From: Actinomycetes bacterium
GTDB taxonomy: Bacteria > Actinomycetota > Thermoleophilia > Solirubrobacterales > Solirubrobacteraceae
Assembly (NCBI GenBank): GCA_021784895.1
Contig: JAJYHG010000028.1
Coordinates: forward strand, 1 to 60,431
Length of the DNA: 60,431 bases
Reading direction: 5' to 3'
A program made the translations under genes and the position numbers. Positions 42,619 through 51,815 of the stretch are shown in pieces. Position 1 is the first letter of the stretch. The number at the start of each line of letters is the position of its first letter. The notes beneath the pieces are model-generated. The model had not been told where the DNA came from. It did not search any database and worked only from the letters and a program-made list of their open reading frames with translations.

Positions 42619-43764
42619 ATGCAAAGCATGACTCAAGACCTGACGCGGGTGGTGATCGGTGGTGTCGACGCGCACGCCGACGTTCATCACTACGCCGTGC
42701 CCGATAGCGTCGGTGTGCTGCTTGCCAGCAAGCAGTTTGCGGCCAGCACCAGCGGCTACAGCCAGGCGCTGGCCTGGCTTGAGAGCTTCGGGCGGCTCGA
42801 GCGGATCGCGGTGGAGTCAACCGGGTCGTATGCGGCCGGGCTTGTGCGCCACCTACGAGCGAACGGTGTCGAGGTTCGCGAGGTCAACCAGCCACACCCG
42901 CATTCCAGGCGGCGCGTAGGCAAGAGCGACGCGATCGATGCTGAGATGGCAGCCAGAACACTGCTGGCTGGGAAAGCGAATGCGATCCCGAAGCAGACAG
43001 ACGGGATCGTCGAGGCGATCCGCACGCTCCGCGTCGCGCGCGACAGCGCCGTGAAAGCCCGCAGCGTCGCACTGGTACAGATCCGTGACCTGATCATCAC
43101 CGCACCAGCACCGCTGCGTGAGCAACTCTCCAACCGCAAGTCGCTGCGCGGCAAAGCGAGCATCTGCGCCCGGTTCCGGGTCGCTACCAGCGAGCTGCGC
43201 GACCCGTCCCAGGCAGCCAAGCTGGCGCTCAAGACACTAGCCCGCCGCATCCAGGCGCTCGATCAGGAGATCGCCGAGCTCGACCGGCAGCTCGAGCCGC
43301 TCGTGCAAACTGCCGCGCCACGCACGGTCAAGCTGCTTGGCATCTCCACCGGCCACGCCGGCCAGATGCTCATCACCGCCGGCCAGAACATCGACCGTCT
43401 CTCGAGCGAGGCATCGTTCGCGGCGCTACGGGGCACCAGCCCCGTCCCGGCCTCATCAGGCAAAACTACCCGTCACCGCCTGAACCCCGGCGGTGACCGC
43501 GACGCCAACCGGGCGCTGCACATGATCGCCGTCTGCCGGCTGCGCTACTGCCAACGCACCCGCGCCTACGCCGAGCGGCGCACCCAGGAGGGAAAGTCCA
43601 AACGCGAGATCATCCGCTGCCTGAAACGCTACATCGCCCGCGAGATCTACACCACCCTCAAAGCCGACCTCGCCCAGATAGGCACCCCCAACGCCCAGCA
43701 CCCACCAGAACGCGCCGCCACCCGCATCCCAGGATCCAGGCCAGGATTATGTATAACCCGATAG
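42619..43764 (+). CDS. IS110-family transposase (DEDD type)
   Basis: ATG 42619 gives 381 residues; ATG 42628 is also possible. The N-terminal RuvC-like part has VIGGVDAHADVHHY, VESTGSY and KSDAIDAEMAA, giving the Asp-Glu-Asp residues. The C-terminal Transposase_20 part has FAALRGTSPVPASSGKTTRH with the Ser used by this family. It appears intact. IS110 elements lack inverted repeats, so boundaries are estimated: left near 42560 (end of integrase homology), right soon after 43764. Confidence 0.88.
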   Translation: MQSMTQDLTRVVIGGVDAHADVHHYAVPDSVGVLLASKQFAASTSGYSQALAWLESFGRLERIAVESTGSYAAGLVRHLRANGVEVREVNQPHPHSRRRVGKSDAIDAEMAARTLLAGKANAIPKQTDGIVEAIRTLRVARDSAVKARSVALVQIRDLIITAPAPLREQLSNRKSLRGKASICARFRVATSELRDPSQAAKLALKTLARRIQALDQEIAELDRQLEPLVQTAAPRTVKLLGISTGHAGQMLITAGQNIDRLSSEASFAALRGTSPVPASSGKTTRHRLNPGGDRDANRALHMIAVCRLRYCQRTRAYAERRTQEGKSKREIIRCLKRYIAREIYTTLKADLAQIGTPNAQHPPERAATRIPGSRPGLCITR

Positions 43765-43768
43765 CCCC

Positions 43769-44155
43769 TTGACATCTATAGGAACGTCCCGGCCTGGCTC
43801 ATTGCTTGCATACGAGAAGGCGCCCGTGCTCGAGAGCAGCGCATGGCCAAACAACGCCTGGCTCGCTGAGCACGCCGTCTACGTTTGGAACTCGCGCACC
43901 GGCACGACCAGACGCGTCGGGAACCTCAACGGCTCCGCGCTCCCGACCTGGTCAGCAAATGGGAAGGACCTCTTATATGAGAGCGGCGACGGTCTGTGGC
44001 TGATGCCCATCGCGACAGGCAAACCAGTTGAGGTCGTGCACCCGCTGTACCCACTGGCCGCCTGGAACAACAAGATCAGCCATCTCGGGTTCATTTCCTA
44101 CTACGGCCAGATCCCGTGGCACGACCAGTTCAGCTGGTGGTCACCGTCTCAGTAA
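43769..44155 (+). pseudogene. TolB-like beta-propeller protein, C-terminal fragment
   Basis: The open frame contains YVWNSRTGTTRRVGNL, LPTWSANGKDLLYES and GLWLMPIATGKP, the repeated WD40/PD40 blade of TolB-type proteins, and ends WHDQFSWWSPSQ. The rest of the propeller would lie upstream, where IS110 now sits. About 120 residues survive. Confidence 0.62.
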
Positions 44156-44205
44156 TCACCCACGTTGCTCACGCCAGGTGTCATGGCCATCTCTTCCCCA
44201 TTCGC

Positions 44206-44403
44206 ATGACGAAGAGGACGTCCGCCGGCTGTGATCTGTCGCTCGTGCTGGTCGCCCTGCTCGACGGCTGCGCGCTGCAGTCCTCAGACGCAAGACTGGG
44301 ACGCGGCTCCGACCCGCGCGACGGTCCGCACACCCATTCAGTCCGGAGCACTGGCAACACTTCGCCTATTCCCATGGAGAAGCGAGCGGGCAAGAGCAGA
44401 TGA
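44206..44403 (+). CDS. Possible small lipoprotein, doubtful
   Basis: From ATG 44206: MTKRTSAG, then a hydrophobic run ending LLDGC, a lipobox-like site, then a short polar tail to 65 residues. It follows the TolB-like relic and could be the 5' piece of a decayed secreted protein gene. Weak evidence only. Confidence 0.25.
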   Translation: MTKRTSAGCDLSLVLVALLDGCALQSSDARLGRGSDPRDGPHTHSVRSTGNTSPIPMEKRAGKSR

Positions 44404-44657
44404 CGTTCTGGGATGACTGGACGCAGGAGCAGGAGATGGGTGTCGAGCATGTCCTTGGCTGCCGTTGCCAGGGCTGCAGGTTCGCGAGCGAGCCAGGCAG
44501 GCGTTACTTGGTGTGTGGCCCGCGCGCTCTGCGCCGCGCCGGCCGCGGGCTGTCCTTGCCCGCCTCCCCGGTCAACACCGCCCTTGAGGTCAATCCGCTC
44601 GCTCAGGCGCCCCGGCACTTCCAGCCGCCGATGCGGGGCGGGGAGGTACGCGGATGA
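44400..44657 (+). CDS. Small protein coupled to the HNH gene
   Basis: The product has 85 residues from ATG 44400. EHVLGCRCQGCRFASEPG has three Cys in a zinc-knuckle-like spacing. The stop overlaps the start of the HNH nuclease gene (ATGA, 44654-44657), which favours a real coupled gene. Family unknown. Confidence 0.45.
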   Translation: MTFWDDWTQEQEMGVEHVLGCRCQGCRFASEPGRRYLVCGPRALRRAGRGLSLPASPVNTALEVNPLAQAPRHFQPPMRGGEVRG

Positions 44658-45142
44658 CCGAGCGGGCGTCAACTTCCACGCCCCCGAGGCTGACGATCGA
44701 GGTCATCCCGACCAGCCTGCACGGCAAGAGCCCGCGCGAGGTCAGCGGCAAGGCATGGTGGGACCGCAACCGCAGGAGGGCCTATCAAGCGGCCGGGTAC
44801 CGCTGCGAGATCTGCGGCGGCGTTGGGAAGCGGCATCCCGTTGAAGCGCACGAACGCTACGAGTACGACGAGGCCAGCCGACCTCCCTGCCAGCGGCTCG
44901 TTGGCCTGATCGCGCTGTGCCCCGCCTGCCACGCCGTCAAGCATCTGTACCGCACCCACGCCGTGTCGATCGAGCAGAACGACCCCTTGATCTATGAGGA
45001 CGCCCTGAGGCACCTCGCGCAAGTCAACGGATGGGAGGAGGCCCAGGTCCACGAGTATCTTCACGAGATACGCCAGACGTTCCTCCGCCGCGAAGCTCTC
45101 GGGCAGTGGACCCACGACTTCCACGCCTTCCCGGGCGAGTAA
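44654..45142 (+). CDS. HNH endonuclease-like protein
   Basis: The product has 162 residues from ATG 44654. YRCEICGG, then PVEAHERYEYD (His), then ALCPACHAVKHL give the CX2C...H...CX2CH zinc-binding HNH pattern. The C-terminal 60 residues form a helical tail. A free-standing HNH protein on an island may be a defence or homing-type nuclease. It overlaps the small Cys-containing gene upstream. Confidence 0.74.
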   Translation: MTERASTSTPPRLTIEVIPTSLHGKSPREVSGKAWWDRNRRRAYQAAGYRCEICGGVGKRHPVEAHERYEYDEASRPPCQRLVGLIALCPACHAVKHLYRTHAVSIEQNDPLIYEDALRHLAQVNGWEEAQVHEYLHEIRQTFLRREALGQWTHDFHAFPGE

Positions 45143-45343
45143 CACGCGCGAGCCCGTGGGAACGTCTCACTCGCTCCGCCACCGGCGAGCAGCAGCACTA
45201 CGGCAGTTTGGCGCAAGCTGCGATTCGTTCGCAGCCAGCCGCACCTGAGATGCGCGGATTGCTCGCCTCGCCGCCTCGCGAAGCCTGGTCGCCTACCCAG
45301 ATGGCAGGCAAACGCGACCGCCGCTGCTGCCAACATCAAGCCG

Positions 45344-45885
45344 ATGGGCTCACCGCAGACACTGACCTTGGCGGAGCGGCGGCTGCTGGCCGCCTGGGCG
45401 GCAGACTGTGCGCAACGGGTGCTTGTGGTGTTCGAGGCGGCCGCCCCGGATGACGAACGCCCCCGGGAGTCCCTTGCCCGCACACGCGCGTTTGCTCGTG
45501 GTGAGCTGGATGTCGCGGGCGAGATCCGCCGCCGCTTCCGTGGAGCTGACGCCGCGCGCGAAGTAAAAGCTCCCGCGGCGGTCGCCGCCGCCAGAGCGGT
45601 CGGGCAGGCTGAGCCGGTGTGGCTCACATGGGCGCGCACGCGCTAGGTGCCGCCGGCTACGCCACCTACGCCGCCGGTCTCTCAGCACAACAGCAACCCG
45701 ATGCCGCCAGCCGCGAGATCGGCTGGCAGCTCGCCCACGCGACCGAGCCGGTCAAGACGGCGCTGCGGAAACTCCCGCCGCTTGGCGAGAACCAGTCCGG
45801 CCCACTCGGGCGGGGGCTACTCGCATCCGGGGCTCTCGCCCCGATCATCCGCGAGCTGCAGTCAAGACTCAACGAAGACGCATGA
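45344..45885 (+). pseudogene. Putative immunity protein (Imm5-like helical repeat), frameshifted
   Basis: The first frame (45344-45646) reads LTLAERRLLAAWAADCAQRV, then ARAFARGELDV. The second, overlapping frame (45619-45885) reads AHMGAHALGAAGYATYAAGL, then EIGWQLAHATEPV. Together they resemble the 'putative immunity protein' family of about 180 residues, whose order is exactly that. The switch is near 45620-45640, so one indel separates the halves. Confidence 0.6.
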
Positions 45886-46218
45886 ACGACGGCGGCCAGC
45901 CACCGCCAGCCCAGGCAAGGGTTGCACACGGGACCACAGTCCGTCGCCGATCCGGTCGGGCGAGCGAGCTCGCACCCGCAGCACCAAAGCGACGGGAGGT
46001 GCGTCCCTCGTGCGCGCGGCAGTGGAAGTTGGCAGGCGGCCGAGATGCCGGTGGTCTATGCATGACGGCACCCGGTAGAGCTACGCGGTTCGGTCAGACC
46101 GGCACGCTGAACCGGCCGTCAGGCTGAGCGCGCATCCATGAACCCGCAGCTCGCCAAAGCCAATGGCCGACTGCGCGCACAGCCGGATAAGCTCGCGTCT
46201 CATCACAGGTGTTGGCGG
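45886..46218. other. Region without a supported gene
   Basis: Short frames only, with arginine-rich or proline-rich composition. No RNA gene or repeat was recognised. Confidence 0.4.
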
Positions 46219-47013
46219 TCACGCAACGCTGCCTACCGTACTCAACACGACGCCTGCGAGAATGCAGACCGTCGCGAAGGCCTGCCAGCTACCAGAGCGG
46301 CCGCGTTCGACTCGGCGCGCTAGCTCCGCTCGCTCAAGTTCCGCGAGAAGCTCGCGCATGAGGCTCTCCAGCGCCCTGTTTGCGGCGTCCAACTCTTGTT
46401 TGGTTGTCCGACGTCCTTGCTCAATCAGCTCGTTCGTTGCATCCATCTTCCGCTGGATCCACGCCATCGCCTGCGCAATCGTGGGGTTAGTTGGCGGCGG
46501 CTCCGGCTCGCTGACGATGGCAGTCGCGGTGCCGGCGAACGCGATGTCCCCGGCACCCGTCCCCTCGAGCGTCACGGCCTGGTGTCGGTTGAACATGGTC
46601 TTGAGTCCGTTCCCCACGTGCTCGGTCAGCTCATTCAGCCACGGCGGGGCTCCGGTCTCAACAGTACGGACCAAGCCGAGCTGCCACACGAGGATTACCC
46701 CGTCGATGAACTCCAACGCACCTCCCGTGATGATTGCCCACCGCACGCTGCGGATACTGGCGCCGACGACGGACGTCCGCTTGGCAGATGACGTCCTGGA
46801 ACAGTGGGGGTCGCCTCGTCTCGGCGCTCCGCTCCATGTGTCCGCGATCAGGAACTCTCCCGACGTCGTCTGCGAGCGGGTGTCTCCGCGCCAGCCGAAG
46901 TACAGCGTCAGGCTGGGTTGCGCGTTGGCACTCCACTGGCCTTGCCACGTGATCTGACGCCGAACCGCGCAGCTGCCGCTGCGCTGGGTGGGCCCGGCGC
47001 CCTGGTGAAGCAA
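46219..47013 (-). CDS. Membrane protein with C-terminal coiled region, unknown
   Basis: The longest frame gives 264 residues; the start is uncertain (GTG 46746 would give 175). Hydrophobic stretches are AIITGGALEFIDGVILVWQL (about residues 93-112) and the C-terminal AFATVCILAGVVLSTVGSVA. Between them is a long charged helix (ATNELIEQGRRTTKQELDAA) likely to form a coiled coil. The 5' part overlaps the next gene, so the shorter version is more likely. Confidence 0.55.
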   Translation of the reverse strand: MLHQGAGPTQRSGSCAVRRQITWQGQWSANAQPSLTLYFGWRGDTRSQTTSGEFLIADTWSGAPRRGDPHCSRTSSAKRTSVVGASIRSVRWAIITGGALEFIDGVILVWQLGLVRTVETGAPPWLNELTEHVGNGLKTMFNRHQAVTLEGTGAGDIAFAGTATAIVSEPEPPPTNPTIAQAMAWIQRKMDATNELIEQGRRTTKQELDAANRALESLMRELLAELERAELARRVERGRSGSWQAFATVCILAGVVLSTVGSVA

Positions 47014-47735
47014 CGCATCGATAACCCGACGCGCTTGTCCCGGAAACGCACCAAATCTGAGGCTGCCAATCCCGTCCCGACGCAGGACATCGAGCTGGCA
47101 GCGCTTCTGAGCTGTCGATACAGACGGGCAGGTGCATCACGCCGGACCCACGACCCCCTTTCAGACCGGCTGTACGGCAGGTGCATCCCGCCGCTCTGGC
47201 TGAGTTGCTCCATTGCGGTGTAGAACGCCTCCGAGCTCTGGATCGGGGAAACGGCTATCCACACGTGAGGGCAGACCACGTGCCGCTCGGGCATGGAAAC
47301 CGCGAGCCTTCCGCCGTCATGAGGAGCCTCGAAGGTGAGCTCCGCGCGAGCCGCGCATCCTGCGTGAGGGCTGTGGAGGATCGGCTGGGCCATCTGCGCA
47401 AATGCGCGCCCGCCTGGACGTAGCAGAAAGGGCCTGGTGGTGTGCCCGTAGGCTGCGAAGCCATATCTGAACTCTGCGTGCATCGGGCGCCCGCGTGGAT
47501 CGCGCACGCTCGAGAACCGAAGCCAGCCGCCAATGCGGCACGCCGTGCTTTCAGCATTGCGCAACTGCAATGCCCACACCGAGGTCTGCATTGAGCCCTC
47601 CCGCGAATGGGCCGCCGTCGAGTTGGAGAGCGTCAGCTGGCGTGCAGCACACCACGGCGTCCGACTGTGCGTATCTGCGGCAGTTGCGACAGCGGCCCCC
47701 GCCCAGCCGAGTAACCCAGCGGTCACGACGAGCAC
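46908..47735 (-). CDS. Secreted protein, DUF4232-like
   Basis: GTG 47735 (a start of convenience) gives about 275 residues; the open frame extends to 47930. VVTAGLLGWAGAAVATAADT fits a signal peptide. WCAARQLTLSN, QLRNAESTACRIGGWLRFSS and HAGCAARAELTFEAP show the Cys and beta-strand pattern of DUF4232 proteins. The last 40 residues are low-complexity. Extracellular role unknown. Confidence 0.5.
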   Translation of the reverse strand: MLVVTAGLLGWAGAAVATAADTHSRTPWCAARQLTLSNSTAAHSREGSMQTSVWALQLRNAESTACRIGGWLRFSSVRDPRGRPMHAEFRYGFAAYGHTTRPFLLRPGGRAFAQMAQPILHSPHAGCAARAELTFEAPHDGGRLAVSMPERHVVCPHVWIAVSPIQSSEAFYTAMEQLSQSGGMHLPYSRSERGSWVRRDAPARLYRQLRSAASSMSCVGTGLAASDLVRFRDKRVGLSMRCFTRAPGPPSAAAAARFGVRSRGKASGVPTRNPA

Positions 47736-47743
47736 AGCGATCC

Positions 47744-48259
47744 TCAGGCCCTTAATCGCTCTCCCGGTTGGATGAATCCGAACGCCGAACGATCGCGGAT
47801 TGCGGTGGCTATGTGACGCGCGTATCGCGCGACACGCAGCGACTCGCCTGACTCGCACGAGCCGAGCGAGGGCTCGCCGCGACAACGTCTCACAATGACC
47901 CGCTCTCGGTCGCCTGCGCATCGCTCGCAACCGCGCCCGACCGGCGTGCTCCGCGCGGAACCCAAGACAAGCGCCTTCACGATCGGGCTCCCGCGAGCGC
48001 CGCTAGTGCAATGGCGACAAACGACTTTGGCGGTCTGCTGAAACGGTGGTTGGTCGTAAGTCTTAGCGACGGCGTCACGACCCTGAAACTCGACGTAGCT
48101 TCGATGCTGGACGGCGCCAGCATGGGCAACCAACTTTGCGGCCCAGCTCGGCCAGACGTGCTCGAGCGTCATCTGGCCGCCACCACAAAAGATGCAAGAT
48201 CGGGCCACGCCGACGAGGCTACGAACCTCGGCAGATGCAGAGACGATCGCTTTTGCCAT
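47744..48259 (-). pseudogene. HNH-type protein, 3' part damaged
   Basis: SCIFCGGGQMTLEHVWPSWAA (residues 21-41) and VVCRHC match a known HNH family with CIFC...EHVWP...CxxC. After VVCRHCTSGARG the expected CNSGWM pattern is lost and the remainder looks out of frame. ATG 48259 start. Probably truncated or frameshifted near 48010. Confidence 0.5.
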
Positions 48260-48289
48260 GTCTCGGCCGTCACCGTCCGCTAATGCATT

Positions 48290-49044
48290 GTCGCCTTATG
48301 TGAGGTTGGGGTTGTCAGGCCCCGCTGTTGTTGGGGTTTGACGTGGTTGACATGTCTTCGACAACGAGCCTGAGGGCGAGCACTCGACGCGCCGGCGATC
48401 TACGAAATAAACGAATGAATGGTGAGTGAGAGCCGCTTGCCACGACTCGGCGTGATGGTCGCGCGTGCTGCCGAGCCGTCAAGGTCGGGCGTTCGGCCCG
48501 CGCTTCGCGCCTTGACTGCTCGGCGGTCACTCGCTGTGCTCCGCCGAAGTCGAGGCAGGGGAGCCTGTCGCCAGTGCGATCAAGGAACACGCGGGGCCGT
48601 GATTGCGGGCTTCAGCTCGCCGTGCTCGCGCAAGATGTCCCGTGGCTGGGTGTCAGGCGGCGGCGGGGGTGAGCACAGGGATCCACACTTCGGCGGAGCG
48701 GCCGCGCTCGGCCTGGCGGGTTTCGCGGCGTAGCCGCCCGGCGTGCTCGAGCGCTGCGAGCCGTCGATCACCCCGACCACACGGCCGTCCGGGCCGACCA
48801 CCGTCCACGACACAACACCGCTAGACGGCATCCGCACACGACGAGCCACGAAAACAGGCTGCGTCCGATCCTCGCGCTGAGCGTCATCCATGACACACCA
48901 GAAAGTAGATCCCGGATCGGACGGAACTCAGCGACCGACATCACCGACGTCCCGGCAAACCTCACATAACGCCTCAATCAGCCCGGCTCGGAGCACGCTC
49001 GTTGACGTGGTTGACACCCACGGAGCGACCTCACATAAGGCGAC
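48290..49044. mobile_element. Decayed element with 17-bp perfect terminal inverted repeats
   Basis: GTCGCCTTATGTGAGGT at 48290-48306 is the exact complement of 49028-49044. A further partial copy (CCTCACATAACGCC) is at 48959-48972. Inside, the 15-mer TTGACGTGGTTGACA occurs as a direct repeat near each end (48338-48352 and 49002-49016). A short frame with an integrase-like N-terminus lies between. Length 755 bp. It resembles a remnant of a tyrosine-recombinase transposon, but I do not know the family. Confidence 0.6.
48580..48891 (-). pseudogene. N-terminal fragment of a tyrosine recombinase-like gene
   Basis: ATG 48891 gives 103 residues. VFVARRVRMPSSGVVSWTVV, then GPDGRVVGVIDG, resembles the start of actinobacterial site-specific integrases ahead of their SAM-like domain. 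After that the sequence is proline/serine-rich and unlike the family. No catalytic part is present. Confidence 0.4.
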
Positions 49045-49070
49045 GTTTGGCAGGGGCGATGGGATCTGGC

Positions 49071-49460
49071 CTAGCTGATGAGCTCGATGCCTGGGCGTGC
49101 GCGAGCGAGGCGTGCGTCAGTGGTCACCAGCGTTGCTTGCAGGGTGGTGGCGAGCTCGACGTATAAGGCGTCGACGAGGCGCAGTTGATCGCGGGCTGCC
49201 CAGGCGCCGGCGAGTAGGCCGGTGAGCGGTTGGCGGGTGATTGGCGCGAGTTCGAGTTCGCGCAAAGCCGCGGATATTGTTGTGCTGTCTAGCTCGCCGG
49301 CACGGTGCAGTCGTCCAAGCGCCGATAGTGCTTCAGCGTCGATGTGTGCGGGTGCGTGAAGGTTGCAGCCACGCAGTCGCCGACGAACTGCGCCAGCGAG
49401 TTGTGTGCCGATCAGCGCTTCTACGAGCGCGGAGGCATCGACGACGATTGCTTCAGGCAC
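49071..49460 (-). CDS. vapC: VapC toxin (PIN-domain ribonuclease)
   Basis: The product has 129 residues. IVVDASALVEAL (first Asp), HIDAEALSALG (Glu), LRLVDALYVELA (Asp) and LVTTDARLARA (Asp) give the four acidic residues of the PIN active site. It overlaps the antitoxin gene by 8 bases. Acts as a Mg-dependent RNase when released from its antitoxin. Confidence 0.88.
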   Translation of the reverse strand: MPEAIVVDASALVEALIGTQLAGAVRRRLRGCNLHAPAHIDAEALSALGRLHRAGELDSTTISAALRELELAPITRQPLTGLLAGAWAARDQLRLVDALYVELATTLQATLVTTDARLARARPGIELIS

Positions 49461-49674
49461 CGAACTCGTCGCGGGCTTCGTCCAGCGCGCTGATCACGGC
49501 TTCGTGGGTCAGGCCGTTGCTCGGCAAACGTTCCAGACGTTCGAGCCAGGCGTCAGTTTCGATGCTGGCAAGTGCGCCGCGAATCGCGTCCTGAGCGACA
49601 CCGGAGACGTTCACGCCCGCAGAGCGTGCGCGCTCAGCCAGCTCATCAGGCAGATACACGTTCACTCGTGCCAT
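49453..49674 (-). CDS. vapB: VapB-type antitoxin (ribbon-helix-helix)
   Basis: ATG 49674 gives 73 residues; the frame is open upstream to 49893, but those codons look non-coding. MARVNVYLPDELAERARSAG is a ribbon-helix-helix DNA-binding start, followed by the toxin-binding tail. Upstream, the direct TGTGTATA-type repeats at about 49676-49693 are a likely operator. Confidence 0.85.
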   Translation of the reverse strand: MARVNVYLPDELAERARSAGVNVSGVAQDAIRGALASIETDAWLERLERLPSNGLTHEAVISALDEARDEFGA

Positions 49675-49942
49675 ACACACAGTATACACACAGCGGTGTT
49701 CTTGTGGTTCGGCTATCGATCTCGGCTGGCGCCTCCAACAAGTTCCGCCATCCCAATGGGGACGTTCGGACATCTGCTGAACTGTGCTCGTCGGCCGCTC
49801 TGCGGGTAAGAGGCCACACCGGTTGCCTGGCAGGAGCGAGACCCGGGTGGCTCGCCGACCTACGCGGCCACGGCTATCGCTTCCGCGATTCAAACCCCGA
49901 TCGCCTGGCTTGCGCTACGGCGACGGAATGCCCGTCGCGCGA

Positions 49943-50440
49943 TCAGGACGGGCCTAGCTTCTTTGCCGCGCTGTCCACTGCCTGAGTGAACGCCTGCTGA
50001 GAGAAGCCGAACACAATCGCGTACCCACATGCCGCCGTTGCCGTGACATTCAAGCCACTGACGGCTCCGGACCTCACAAGCAGCACCCCGAGCAGCGCCG
50101 ACGTGGCTCCGGCGGAGACTTTCAGTGTGGCCTGCGTCGTGCTGACGGAGTATGGCCCGCTCAAATGCGTCAGGCTCCTCCAAGCGACGGCTGTCGTGAG
50201 CATGCCGGCTACTGCACCGATGATCAGATACCGGAATCCATGGGCAGTGATCGCAGCAAGCGCAACTGAACCGCCAGCGAGCCCAACGGTCCACAGCACC
50301 AAGTTGTTTCGGAACTGCCGGACCGGAGTGTTGTCGTTTTCGATCGCCGCCCGGTGGCGGACCGGCCAGAGGCCGTCGAGTCCCGAAGGCGATAGTTTGA
50401 AAGCACTCGCTGCCGCGCAATCCGCGTCTGTCGGAGGACG
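49943..50440 (-). pseudogene. Membrane protein fragment, 5' end lost
   Basis: The frame encodes RQFRNNLVLWTVGLAGGSVA, YLIIGAVAGMLTTAVAW, ATSALLGVLLVRSG and ACGYAIVFGFSQQ, about four membrane segments, and ends at 49943. No start codon with sensible context lies before the first segment. The upstream side is occupied by the divergent HTH/nucleotidyltransferase pair, which may have replaced it. Confidence 0.5.
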
Positions 50441-50542
50441 GCTCGAGGTACGAGAGCAGTAGCGAATACGGGACTGCTGGCCTGTATGAAAGTTGCCACT
50501 AAAGCGTGGTTTCTGGAAACTTTGCGCTATGCTCTGTTGGCC

Positions 50543-51238
50543 ATGCGTACCAGCACACTCCCCCGTAAACGTGAGCTTTTTGAGCAGCTTTTGGCACTGC
50601 GTCAGACGGCGCAACGTGTTCCGCTTGACGCGGGGCTTGCGGCCGTGCGTGCGTCGCTTGAGCGCGAGCTAGGGCAAACGGTGTCGATCAGGCTTGCGAG
50701 TGAACTGCTCGGTGTCAGCCATACCGCGATCCGGCGGTGGGTATGCAGCGGTGATCTTGCGACTGTGTACGCCCGTTCCGGTCGGCAGGAGATTCCCCTC
50801 GGCACGGTGCTTGATTTGTACGAGACGATCAGTGAGGCGCGTGAGGCGGGGCGGCGTCATGTGATTGAGCCTGCGATGCGCGAGGCCCGCCAACGGGCGA
50901 GACGGCTCAGGCCCGCCACGCTCGTCAGCGACACCCAGAGCGACGGCGGCCATAGCGGTGCGGAGCGGCGGGCGCTGGCGTATCACCGGGTGGTCGCTAA
51001 GCGTCTGCGTCGCAAGGACGTGAATGACGCGCAACAGCTTCTGCTCTCGTGGCGTGAGGGCGGGCGGATAGACGCCCGGTACGCCGACGAGTGGGCGCAG
51101 TTGCTGGCCCAACCAATGCCTGCGATCCGGCGTGCCCTCAGCGCAGACACACAGCAGATGCGCGATCTGCGGCAGAACAGCCCGTTCGCCGGGATGCTCA
51201 GCGACCGTGAGCGCGCCAAGATAATCGCGGAGGTCTAG
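50543..51238 (+). CDS. HTH-containing antitoxin-like protein
   Basis: ATG 50543 gives 231 residues; the frame opens at 50486. SIRLASELLGVSHTAIRRWV (about residues 48-67) is a helix-turn-helix of the kind found in excisionase and antitoxin proteins. The rest is helical, Arg-rich. It ends 4 bases before the nucleotidyltransferase-like gene, so they form an operon. TATGCT at 50530-50535 could be its -10 box, giving a leaderless mRNA. Confidence 0.65.
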   Translation: MRTSTLPRKRELFEQLLALRQTAQRVPLDAGLAAVRASLERELGQTVSIRLASELLGVSHTAIRRWVCSGDLATVYARSGRQEIPLGTVLDLYETISEAREAGRRHVIEPAMREARQRARRLRPATLVSDTQSDGGHSGAERRALAYHRVVAKRLRRKDVNDAQQLLLSWREGGRIDARYADEWAQLLAQPMPAIRRALSADTQQMRDLRQNSPFAGMLSDRERAKIIAEV

Positions 51239-51242
51239 TCCG

Positions 51243-51815
51243 GTGCGACGCGCGGACATTGACCACATTATTGGGGCGGCGGCGAACGTCACCGGGGAGC
51301 AAGAATTCGTCATCATTGGCAGCCAGGCGATCCTCGGGAACCAGGTTGATGATCCTCCGGCCGACCTGCTCGAGTCGATGGAAGCCGACATTTACCCTTC
51401 CCGCGCGCCGGAGAAGGCGGACCTGATCGACGTGAGTCTTGGGGACGGCTCACGCTTCCATGAAACGTTCGGGTACTACGCGCACGGCGTTGGGCCGGAG
51501 ACGGCCAAGGCCCCGGCCGGGTGGGAGAACCGCCTGATCGAAGTGCCCATCGCGCCGCGCCTCGGCTCCAGCACAGAGTCCACCGCACTGTTCATGGAAA
51601 TGCACGACATAGTGCTCTCCAAGTGCGTGGCTGGACGCGACCGCGACTGGGACTACGCCCGCGAGGCGATGCGGCACGGCCTGGTGACGCTCGAAGGGTT
51701 GCGGGCCGGTATCCCGATGCTGCCGATCCCCGAGCCGGACCAGCAGCGCATCGAGGCGATGCTTGAAGCTCTCGCCAGGCAGGCCGCCGCCCCTCCGGAG
51801 CGCCCGCAAGTCTGA
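51243..51815 (+). CDS. DUF6036-type nucleotidyltransferase-like protein
   Basis: The product has 190 residues from GTG 51243. EFVIIGSQAILGN, then SMEADIYP (acidic pair), is the nucleotidyltransferase-like start; FHETFGYYAHGVGPETA and MHDIVLSKCVAGRDRDWDYA are the later landmarks I associate with DUF6036. Paired with an upstream HTH protein, it looks like a toxin-antitoxin module; activity is inferred. Confidence 0.72.
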   Translation: MRRADIDHIIGAAANVTGEQEFVIIGSQAILGNQVDDPPADLLESMEADIYPSRAPEKADLIDVSLGDGSRFHETFGYYAHGVGPETAKAPAGWENRLIEVPIAPRLGSSTESTALFMEMHDIVLSKCVAGRDRDWDYAREAMRHGLVTLEGLRAGIPMLPIPEPDQQRIEAMLEALARQAAAPPERPQV

